A stretch of 64,000 nt of DNA from JAJPKK01 sp963781195. GTDB taxonomy: Bacteria; Pseudomonadota; Alphaproteobacteria; Rhizobiales; Xanthobacteraceae. Shown here one piece after another: positions 55,058-61,810 of the stretch; the stretch's first letter is position 1; the number at the start of each line of letters is the position of its first letter. The notes under the pieces were generated by a model that saw nothing but the letters and a program-made list of their open reading frames with translations, did no database searches and was not told the origin of the DNA. The position numbers and the translations under genes are program-made. The stretch spans positions 248,001 through 312,000 of the forward strand of contig CAWAEZ010000005.1 of NCBI GenBank assembly GCA_963781195.1. The letters run 5' to 3'.

Positions 55058-56271
55058 AACTTGCAATGATAATAGCTGTTGCTCTGGTCGTCGGCGGGCA
55101 GCCGGCACTGGCGCAAATCGAAAGCGCGGCACTCCCAAGGGCCCCCGGGGTCATGGATCACAGTGGCGGGCCCACAGACGCTAGGTCAGGCGAGATGTCA
55201 TTGGGGCAAGTATCGGCGACGCACTCCGATTTACCTTTAGAGCAGCTTTCGGAGATCGCCAACCGCCCTTTTAGGGATGAGGTTGGGGGCACCCGAAGTG
55301 CCAAGGATGCGGAGCTGTACCGGAGCATTTCTCCTTCAGTGGTGCTCATCATTACAAAGGACAGCTTGGGATCCGGCTCGTTGATTGGTGTAGGGGGAGA
55401 TATTCTAACTAACTGGCACGTTGTTAAGGGGGCGACCGACGTCGGCGTAATCTTCAAACCGCAGATCGAGGGGAAGGAGCCGACAAAGGACGACATTAAA
55501 GCCGCGGTTGTCGTGAAATATGATCCTGTGAGCGACTTAGCGCTAATTAGAGCAGCGGAGGTGCCCGCGGGACGAAGAGCAATTCGCATCGGCGACGGAA
55601 GCAACATAAGCGTTGGCATTGACGTCCACGCAATCGGACATCCAAAAGGTGATTCGTGGACCTATACAAAAGGAGTTGTTAGCCAATATAGGCTTGGATT
55701 TGATTGGACCACTGACAAAGAAAAGCATAAGGCGGACGTTATCCAGACGCAGACGCCCATAAACCCTGGCAACTCAGGCGGGCCGCTCCTAGATGATAAC
55801 GGCATTCTTCTGGGCGTTAACACTTTTAAGACGCCTGGCGGCGAGGGGCTTAATTTTGCTGTTTCAGCAGACGACGTCAGAAAATTTGTTGGACGGAGTT
55901 CCGGTGTTGTTCAACGTACCGAAACTCCAAGAGCTTCATGTGAAGCAAAGGAGATTTCCCGGTTTCGTAACAGCGCGAACAACGCGAACGTGATTTCCTA
56001 CGACACGCGATGCATTGGGAAGGCAGATGCTCTCTATACGGTTCCGGACAATAAGGCGGAAGCGATAACTTTGACAATGGATCGAAATGGAGATGGTCGA
56101 ATAGACGTCACGTACTTCGATTTCAAACGCCAAGGCAAATGGGAATTGTCTTTTTGGGACGAGACTTTCAGCGGCCGGTGGACGCTTGTGGGGTATCATA
56201 CTGACGGGAGCCTGAAACCGACCCAACTTGAGAGTTATGAGACATTCCAGAGGCGAACAGCAAGTCGCTGA
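55054..56271 (+). CDS. Exported trypsin-like serine protease (HtrA type) with calcium-motif tail
   Basis: 405 residues. Signal peptide MKLAMIIAVALVVGGQPALA. S1 protease domain with His122 (ILTNWHVVKGA), Asp161 (PVSDLALIRA) and Ser241 (INPGNSGGPLL). No PDZ domain follows. Instead the C-terminal ~110 residues hold an EF-hand/dockerin-like loop DRNGDGRIDVTY (343-354) and FDFKRQGKWELSFWDETFSGRW. The start overlaps the preceding stop. Together with the caspase-like protein it forms a two-protease exported set inside the integrated element. Confidence 0.88.
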   Translation: MKLAMIIAVALVVGGQPALAQIESAALPRAPGVMDHSGGPTDARSGEMSLGQVSATHSDLPLEQLSEIANRPFRDEVGGTRSAKDAELYRSISPSVVLIITKDSLGSGSLIGVGGDILTNWHVVKGATDVGVIFKPQIEGKEPTKDDIKAAVVVKYDPVSDLALIRAAEVPAGRRAIRIGDGSNISVGIDVHAIGHPKGDSWTYTKGVVSQYRLGFDWTTDKEKHKADVIQTQTPINPGNSGGPLLDDNGILLGVNTFKTPGGEGLNFAVSADDVRKFVGRSSGVVQRTETPRASCEAKEISRFRNSANNANVISYDTRCIGKADALYTVPDNKAEAITLTMDRNGDGRIDVTYFDFKRQGKWELSFWDETFSGRWTLVGYHTDGSLKPTQLESYETFQRRTASR

Positions 56272-56415
56272 ACGAACGAGCGGCCAGAGGGATTGATGCC
56301 TAGCTGACACAGCACCAGATTGCAAAATCCAAGGCACGGCGCGAGGCCGGTGAAGGCATGAGGGACATAGGTAAGAAGCTTTAACGTCTTTCACATTACG
56401 ATCTCCCGTTTGTGA
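56272..56415 (+). pseudogene. Serine resolvase C-terminal remnant 2
   Basis: Immediately after the protease stop: ERAARGIDA, a TAG, LTQHQIAKSKARREAGEG, MRDIGKKL and a stop, then in another frame NVFHITISRL with a stop. These are the linker, HTH and terminal YNVSHSTISRL of a serine recombinase, now with an internal stop and a frameshift. Same orientation as remnant 1. Confidence 0.75.
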
Positions 56416-56426
56416 GGGGGAGTTCG

Positions 56427-56690
56427 ATGTCGAAGATTGCAACGGCGGCGATTGCCGTGGTGTTGGTTTCCACGCGACCTCTGCCGCTAGAGGCTGTGCC
56501 GTCACCACCACCGGCTTCAGCCTTGCGCACCACTGAAGAGGCGACGCCTGTACGCACCGCTCCCATTGAGCCCACAGCCTACAAGGGGTGCTGGGACCCT
56601 CCGCGTAAGGGTCAACCCATGAGCCGGAACGTTGGCATTGCTGAGGCAGGCTGCCTGGAGCTTGAGAGGAATATCTCTACGATCCGGTGA
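56427..56690 (+). CDS. Small exported protein, unknown
   Basis: 87 residues from ATG 56427, preceded by GGGGGAG. Signal peptide MSKIATAAIAVVLVSTRPLPLEA, then a Pro/Thr-rich stretch and two cysteines (KGCWDPPRKG, EAGCLEL). No family recognised. Lies after the resolvase remnant. Confidence 0.5.
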   Translation: MSKIATAAIAVVLVSTRPLPLEAVPSPPPASALRTTEEATPVRTAPIEPTAYKGCWDPPRKGQPMSRNVGIAEAGCLELERNISTIR

Positions 56691-56794
56691 CGCCGAGGCA
56701 GATTGCCGAGGCTGTCCACCACCCAGAGGCAAGTCCCACATTCGACAAAATCTAAACTTTAATAAGACCGCAGACCTTAGCGTGGGAGCACGTT

Positions 56795-57169
56795 ATGCGA
56801 TCCATTTTAGTACTTGTTCTGATTTGTACTTCAATCCACCTTGCAAAAGCTGACGAAGCGTACAAACGTACGTTGGGCCAACTCGCAAACTGCCTTGGCC
56901 TCCAAGTTCGTGAGGCGTTCGAGCTTGGCGGCCGGCAGATTATTTCTCCTGATGTACTGGAAATAATGGTTAAGAAAAAGTGCGGCTACCTAGAGGATCA
57001 GGCTAACGAGGAATTCCTCGCATTTGTTGACCAGCAAGTTGGTCGAGCCATGCCTCCGAAGGAGAAAGCCGAGGCAATGTTAAAAATTACGTTGTGGCAG
57101 AAAGTCTCATCACCATCAACGCTACACAGGCTTGCGGTAGATGCCTATAGAGGCATTGCCAGCAGGTAA
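56795..57169 (+). CDS. Small exported helical protein, unknown
   Basis: 124 residues. Signal peptide MRSILVLVLICTSIHLAKA, then a helical domain with two cysteines (NCLGLQV and KKKCGYLE) that may form a disulfide, and a basic C-terminus. No family recognised. It is the last gene before a 623-bp non-coding block. Confidence 0.6.
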   Translation: MRSILVLVLICTSIHLAKADEAYKRTLGQLANCLGLQVREAFELGGRQIISPDVLEIMVKKKCGYLEDQANEEFLAFVDQQVGRAMPPKEKAEAMLKITLWQKVSSPSTLHRLAVDAYRGIASR

Positions 57170-57721
57170 TAGTAGATTAACGGCACTATTGCTCTGAATA
57201 AATAATCCATGCTTGCGCGCTCTAGCATAGCATTTCGGTCGCGCTTGCCCGCTTAGGCAGAGCAGAAGTCACTATGCTTGCCCGCTCTGGCAGAGGCTTA
57301 TGACGCCTGCTTTGGGGGCGCTTTGCAAAAGTTTTTGCAACGAGGCATAGGAATACCGCTCTATTTCATTTAAACTCGCCAGTGGGCTTTAGAACGCGTC
57401 CAAGAGGCTTTTTAGAGGCGTTCCTATCATCTTAATAGACGAAGGCCTTAAAGCTGCTTTAGAGCCGGTGGCCTAAAGGTCTATTCTGTGGTACAATCTT
57501 ACGATTGTCTGTAGGATGAGAAGGAATATTACTCCTATAAATTCCATTTAATCCTTCACGGATTGTACCTATGGTCTAAGGGACGAGCTATCTCTGCTAT
57601 CGTTAGATAGCATATGGTGTTGCCCGGTTCGTAATGGGTTTTCATTGGTTTGCATATTACTGTCAACGGGCGCGCTGCTAAGGAGACGTAAGTAATATGT
57701 AGGAAAATAATCATATTTATC
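57170..57721. other. AT-rich structured non-coding block
   Basis: No reading frame of note on either strand. Contains three 20-nt repeats (57211-57295) and several local inverted segments, for example around ggtctattctgtggtacaatc and around tctgctatcgttagatagca. It could encode a small RNA, hold the replication origin of the element, or serve as a packaging site. It ends at the promoter at 57722. Confidence 0.4.
57211..57295. repeat. Three imperfect 20-nt direct repeats, 32-33 nt apart
   Basis: Copies at 57211-57230, 57243-57262 and 57276-57295 share the pattern gcttgcccgctctggcagag; the second and third differ by few bases. Regular spacing of about three helical turns suggests protein binding or an iteron-like origin. 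They are too few and too variable for a CRISPR array. Confidence 0.6.
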
Positions 57722-57750
57722 TTGACAAAGAGTACTCTTTAGAGTATAAT
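57722..57750 (+). promoter_or_regulatory. Consensus sigma-70 promoter with operator-like palindrome in the spacer
   Basis: Perfect TTGACA (57722-57727) and TATAAT (57745-57750) with a 17-bp spacer. The 14-bp perfect palindrome AAAGAGTACTCTTT (57727-57740) overlaps the end of the -35 box and fills most of the spacer, the position of a repressor operator. It drives the rightward satellite-like gene set starting at 57793. Confidence 0.8.
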
Positions 57751-57792
57751 GTTGTCATTCTAATACCTATTCAATTATTACAAGGATATTTA

Positions 57793-57993
57793 ATGGATTT
57801 ATTTAAAGAAACGATGTCAATGGATGCTCTTAAGGCTAAGAGTGCTAGTGATTTACAAAGGGACGAAGATGCTTTCCTGGATATGGAAGCTCAAGACGAA
57901 GTGAAGAGGATCGTTGCTAGGCTGAGGTCTAAGCCCTTCATGCAACGGGTTGCTCTGAAGCTTGCTGAGTTCTCAATGGGGAATAGCGGCTGA
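57793..57993 (+). CDS. Small acidic/helical protein, unknown
   Basis: 66 residues, highly charged and helical (DLQRDEDAFLDMEAQDEVKRIVARLRSKPFMQRVALKLAEF). An AAGGA site precedes the ATG. First gene after the consensus promoter; its stop overlaps the next start (TGATG). No HTH is apparent. Its position is that of early regulatory or replication-accessory genes in satellite elements, which is inference. Confidence 0.65.
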   Translation: MDLFKETMSMDALKAKSASDLQRDEDAFLDMEAQDEVKRIVARLRSKPFMQRVALKLAEFSMGNSG

Positions 57994-58421
57994 TGTTGAA
58001 CCTTCCATCCGCATATGTCACTAGGACATGGCAAGAGAAGGTGCCTTCTGAACTTCATGGCTCTAGCCCAATGGGAGAGATGCTCGGAGAGTACAGAGGG
58101 TTTGAGTATTCGAAAGAGGTTCAATCAACTCTTTTTTACATCAAACCTCCTGTGGGAAAGCTTGTGCCTGCTTCGTTAGGAACACGATACACCAAGCTCT
58201 CATTGCTCTATCGCGCCGTCGATACCTACTATGAGCAGAACCCAGATGGCGCGTCTGCCTTAGAGGACATTCCGCCTCCCCCACCACCTAAGCGTTCCCA
58301 TCATAAGAAGATTGAACCACCAAAGATCATTAAAGAGGAAACGAATTACGTAGATGCCAAAGACTACCAAGCGCCAATTGCAGCTTCACCATTTTATCAG
58401 GGACCGGCTACAGCTGGTTAG
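57993..58421 (+). CDS. Hypothetical protein of the satellite-like operon
   Basis: 142 residues. The N-terminal part (WQEKVPSELHGSSPMGEMLGEYRGFEYSKEVQSTLFY) is followed by a proline run and a basic stretch (IPPPPPPKRSHHKKIEPPK). No family recognised. Overlaps both neighbours (1 bp at the start, 68 bp at the end), indicating tight co-translation. Confidence 0.65.
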   Translation: MLNLPSAYVTRTWQEKVPSELHGSSPMGEMLGEYRGFEYSKEVQSTLFYIKPPVGKLVPASLGTRYTKLSLLYRAVDTYYEQNPDGASALEDIPPPPPPKRSHHKKIEPPKIIKEETNYVDAKDYQAPIAASPFYQGPATAG

Positions 58422-58737
58422 TCTGCCTCTCTACAACGAAGACGACGTAGTCATCCTAGAAGAGAGGGACTTCAACGAACTGATGGACTTAGGTCTGTCT
58501 CTGACGTGGACCTTGCGTCATGGCGTGGTTTGGGTTCGCTGTAATGGCAGAGCCATCTCCGTCGCCAGATTGATCCTCGACTTGGGGTCGGGGCAGGTAG
58601 TTAAATACCTCGATAAGAACCCCACCAATCTCCGAAGGTCTAACCTTGTCGTCAGCAATGGCCCGTCGAAGCATCGGGCCAGAGACAACATGGAACCATC
58701 ACCTCTGCGGTATCAAATATTTCATACCTATGGATAA
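58354..58737 (+). CDS. HNH-endonuclease-like fold protein, apparently degenerate
   Basis: 127 residues. The stretch VWVRCNGRAISVARLILDLGSG, VVKYLDKNPTNLRRSNLVVS resembles the HNH core of phage endonucleases, where VDHINGDPLDNRRSNLR is usual. The catalytic His position is Lys/Tyr here, so nuclease activity is doubtful. The frame overlaps the preceding gene by 68 bp. It may be a DNA-binding accessory factor of the element. Confidence 0.55.
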   Translation: MPKTTKRQLQLHHFIRDRLQLVSLPLYNEDDVVILEERDFNELMDLGLSLTWTLRHGVVWVRCNGRAISVARLILDLGSGQVVKYLDKNPTNLRRSNLVVSNGPSKHRARDNMEPSPLRYQIFHTYG

Positions 58738-58763
58738 GTAATAACAAAAAGAAAGTAAACTAA

Positions 58764-59969
58764 ATGAGAGAAGTAAATATATTAACGGAAGTATATGACT
58801 ACATAGGGAGATTTGTCGTCTTCCCTGATGAGAAGAGTAGAATAGCTACAGCAGCCTGGATAGTACATACTCATTTGATGGATGTATTTGAGACTACACC
58901 TAGGCTGCATGTCACCTCTGCCGTTAAAGGGTGTGGTAAGACCAGGCTTCTTCAAGTCATTGAGTTGCTGGTTCCGAATTCAGTTAGCATGTTGCAACCC
59001 TCGCCAGCCTCGTTATATACATTGATAAATGAGAGGCATCCAACGTTGCTTCTTGATGAGGTCGACAGGCTGTTCGCTAAGAAAGATATATCGGATATTA
59101 CTGCAATTGTGAACTCTGGATTTCAACGCGGCGCATTCGTGCATCGGGTTACTCAAGAACCTACACGTAAGGTTGAGCCATTCGACGTGTTCGGACCAAT
59201 GCTGATATCCGGCATCGATAAGCATAACATGCCGGACACAATTGAAGATAGATCAATCCAGATCAGGCTTAAGAAGCGGTATTCTGGTGATCGCATCATT
59301 GAACCATTCAGATTGAGAAATAATAAGTCGGAAGGCCACGAGCTTAGAGACAAGCTGGCGCAGTGGGCAAGTGATAACTTAGCCTTGGCTCAAGAGATGA
59401 ACCGTCCTACATTTCCGCCTGAGATCGAAGATAGAAAGGCGGATGTCTGGGAAGCCTTGTTCATTGTGGCGGATGTAGCAGATGCATCGGCTGTAGCGGA
59501 TAAAACATGGCATGCTAAAGTTAGGGAGGCAGCATTGTCCTTTGTCAAAGATGATACAGAGGTAGAGCAATCTGGTAAAGAGGAACTACTGCTTTCTGAC
59601 ATTAGGGATCAGTTTAAAGAAAATGGGCTGTCTAGTGATGCTCTTGTAAAGAGGTTGATTGCCATAGAGGAAAGCCCATGGGCCGAATATGAATGGGGTG
59701 GTAAGCCATTGTCTACAAGAGGACTTGCTAGATTATTGAAACCATTCAATATAGTTAGTAAGCAATATAGGTTCGATGGAGTAAATAACACCAGGGGATA
59801 TATGTGGTCAGATTTCGAGGATGCATGGAACAGGCATCTTCCTGCTACCGCCGATTTAGCCGCTACAAGCGATACAGATGCTGCAACCGCTACAAGTAGG
59901 GATGTGTCATTCTCTCAGCATATCCCTACCTCCCATCGCAATGAAGACGGAACTATTCCGCTCTGGTAA
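58764..59969 (+). CDS. DUF3631-type P-loop ATPase (satellite replication helicase/primase-associated)
   Basis: 401 residues. Walker A TSAVKGCGKTRLL (51-63), Walker B PTLLLDEVDRLF (93-104), and an Arg-finger-like region MPDTIEDRSIQIRLKKR. The C-terminal domain (about 260-360) has LLSDIRDQFKENGLSSDALVKRLIA and LLKPFNIVSKQYRFDG, similar to winged-helix regions of phage and satellite replicative ATPases. DUF3631 proteins are typical of phages, satellites and integrated plasmids. The primase domain is absent. Largest gene of the right half of the element. Confidence 0.82.
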   Translation: MREVNILTEVYDYIGRFVVFPDEKSRIATAAWIVHTHLMDVFETTPRLHVTSAVKGCGKTRLLQVIELLVPNSVSMLQPSPASLYTLINERHPTLLLDEVDRLFAKKDISDITAIVNSGFQRGAFVHRVTQEPTRKVEPFDVFGPMLISGIDKHNMPDTIEDRSIQIRLKKRYSGDRIIEPFRLRNNKSEGHELRDKLAQWASDNLALAQEMNRPTFPPEIEDRKADVWEALFIVADVADASAVADKTWHAKVREAALSFVKDDTEVEQSGKEELLLSDIRDQFKENGLSSDALVKRLIAIEESPWAEYEWGGKPLSTRGLARLLKPFNIVSKQYRFDGVNNTRGYMWSDFEDAWNRHLPATADLAATSDTDAATATSRDVSFSQHIPTSHRNEDGTIPLW

Positions 59970-59984
59970 CAGGAATAAATAAGC

Positions 59985-60161
59985 ATGACTGTTCATTATA
60001 GAAACGATTACTATAAATCAAAGGCGAAGACCTTACCTAATGACCATTGGAAGACTGGACCGGCAGTCAATGATTTCATCAAGACTTCTATTACACCTAT
60101 CATCACAACACAACCATTAGCAGTTCCAAAGCTGCCATACGAACAAGGATACAACAATTAA
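59985..60161 (+). CDS. Short hypothetical protein
   Basis: 58 residues (MTVHYRNDYYKSKAKTLPND to YEQGYNN), starting 15 bp after the ATPase gene. Tyr/Lys-rich N-terminus, Pro/Thr-rich C-terminus. No family recognised. Close packing with its neighbours supports a real gene. Confidence 0.5.
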   Translation: MTVHYRNDYYKSKAKTLPNDHWKTGPAVNDFIKTSITPIITTQPLAVPKLPYEQGYNN

Positions 60162-60162
60162 G

Positions 60163-60516
60163 ATGCCTACCAAGATTAAGAGCCTCCAATCAACTGCCAC
60201 TAAGAGCAATCCAGAGTTCAAGAACCCCAGTGGGTCCTCTAAGACGAAGGATGCTCTTCCATACCTTACTGATGAAGCCTTGACTGCACGGAACAAAGCT
60301 CTGCAAGCAGATAGCTTCGAGACAGTCACGGATGCTTCGGACCTGATCCCGCAGTGGATCGATGGGACGTACAGCCTCAACGAGGCCAAGTCCGTCTCTA
60401 CGATGTCATCGGAGTTTCCCAGCGTCCAGGGCTTCAGGAAGTCCCCTGCGAAGCTCGTCCATTCGCCATCGGATAACGCGGACATGAGCAAGGCTCACAG
60501 GGAAGACGGCCTCTAG
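60163..60516 (+). CDS. Hypothetical protein, last gene of the element
   Basis: 117 residues, Ser/Thr/Lys-rich and probably partly disordered. It starts 1 bp after the preceding stop. No family recognised. GC content rises within this gene compared with the genes before it. Confidence 0.55.
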   Translation: MPTKIKSLQSTATKSNPEFKNPSGSSKTKDALPYLTDEALTARNKALQADSFETVTDASDLIPQWIDGTYSLNEAKSVSTMSSEFPSVQGFRKSPAKLVHSPSDNADMSKAHREDGL

Positions 60517-60629
60517 ACCCCATCCCCGTAACTCTCCCCGGCCTATCCTACTCAGCAGATGTTCCTTGCCGCTGAGGTGACATTGCAAATCGCGGCAGAG
60601 CTTCACGCAGCGGCAGACCCGGCCGCGCA

Positions 60630-60671
60630 AGACCCCTCCCTACGTCTCCGTTCATGGCGTAGTGGGGGTCT
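60630..60671 (+). terminator. Possible terminator hairpin after the satellite-like operon
   Basis: AGACCCC...CTACG (60630-60644) pairs with CGTAG.GGGGTCT (60658-60671) around a 13-nt loop. Only a weak T-rich tail follows. The rest of the 60517-60935 gap holds the right arm motifs and no gene that I can see. Confidence 0.4.
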
Positions 60672-60823
60672 CGTCGTTTACGGTGTTATAATACCGTTCT
60701 TTACGTTTCGTTGATCGCGGACGTTGAGCGTCCCTGCAATTGCACTGACCTCCGGCCAACTGCTTTGTCTGGCAATGCGGAGCCGGGCGCGTTCGTGGAG
60801 CGGACGCATCGCCGGAAGAAAGT

Positions 60824-60842
60824 TGGTAAACCTATGGTAAAC
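60824..60842 (+). promoter_or_regulatory. Right pair of TGGTAAAC motifs, putative integrase arm sites
   Basis: TGGTAAAC at 60824-60831 and 60835-60842, with the same 11-nt step and orientation as the pair at 50255-50273. They lie 93 bp inside the right attachment core. Confidence 0.6.
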
Positions 60843-60935
60843 AAGATAGCCCTATTTTGGTGTTTCTGAGCTTATGGGCCGCTCCCTAGGCGTTTTCTCT
60901 CGGCCAGATATGTTTTTGAATTTATTGAATAAAAC

Positions 60936-61010
<75 letters not shown>

Positions 61011-61188
61011 AGGGGGCGGATGCCCGCCCCGAAGCGGGCGGAAACTGCCACAAGGGATGGCAGGGTGCAAGGCAAGTCCGGCCGGAGGCAGGACTGGCGG
61101 GAAGACTCGCCAAAAGACCGGCGAAAACCCACGTGCAGGCTCGCGGGAAGGCTTGCCCGCCGGCACCCCGGTTCGCTAACAACAGCGC

Positions 61189-61479
61189 ATGACCAACGAC
61201 CGCGCCGACATCGATCGTGAAGCGCCTGGCGGGGGCGAGGCTCCGGCCCGGGCCAATTCGGCAGGTGCGGTCGGGGATGTGGGCAGGGGCGGCAGTGCCA
61301 GCGTCGGGCCCCGGCGCGGGACGGCATCCGCCGGGGCTCGCGACGCGCGGCTTTCGGCGGCGCTGCGGGCCAATCTGGCGCGCCGCAAGCAGCAACTGCG
61401 GGATCGCAAGGACGTGCGCAAAGACGGCGGCGGCGACGAGCCCAAGCCGCCCGACCTCGAGAGCCCGCCGGAGTCATGA
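61189..61479 (+). CDS. Small conserved hypothetical protein upstream of murA
   Basis: 96 residues. The N-terminal part is Gly/Ala-rich; the C-terminal helix DARLSAALRANLARRKQQLRDRKD is the conserved part and is basic. Small proteins of this kind lie upstream of murA in several Hyphomicrobiales genomes, as I recall. Function unknown. The 61480-61810 gap that follows holds the murA leader. Confidence 0.6.
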   Translation: MTNDRADIDREAPGGGEAPARANSAGAVGDVGRGGSASVGPRRGTASAGARDARLSAALRANLARRKQQLRDRKDVRKDGGGDEPKPPDLESPPES

Positions 61480-61772
61480 CGCCGCACGGAGGCGGGGCGA
61501 ACCCGCCCGTCGCCGCGGCGCCCGCACAGGACCCCGGTAGGCGGTCTCACGATTCCGCCGGATTTATCGGGGACAACCGCTCCCGGTAGGTGGTTTGCGC
61601 AACGTCGCGCCGCGGGCAAGGGGGCCCGTAGCCCGGCCGCCGGGTCGTTGGTACCGCCGTGGTATCATCGTGCGCCATGCGGACGGGAACGGGCAAAAGC
61701 CCGGGCCGTGGCGGCAGTTAACGGGTTTGCAAACTGCTTGTTGTTAGGTTCACCGCCGGCTTTCAGGCCGGC

Positions 61773-61795
61773 CCGGCCTGGGGAGGCCGGTTTTT
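61773..61795 (+). terminator. Intrinsic-terminator-like hairpin in the murA leader
   Basis: CCGGCCT (61773-61779), loop GGGG, AGGCCGG (61784-61790), then TTTTT. A second hairpin GCCGGC/GCCGGC (61755-61772) adjoins it. The structure ends 15 bp before the murA ATG, leaving no room for a promoter between them, so murA transcripts made from upstream must read through it. Confidence 0.6.
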
Positions 61796-61810
61796 CAACA
61801 CGGGGGTTCC

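Noticed and set aside
57211..57295. CRISPR array
   Set aside because: Only three imperfect repeats with spacers of 12-13 nt and no cas genes.
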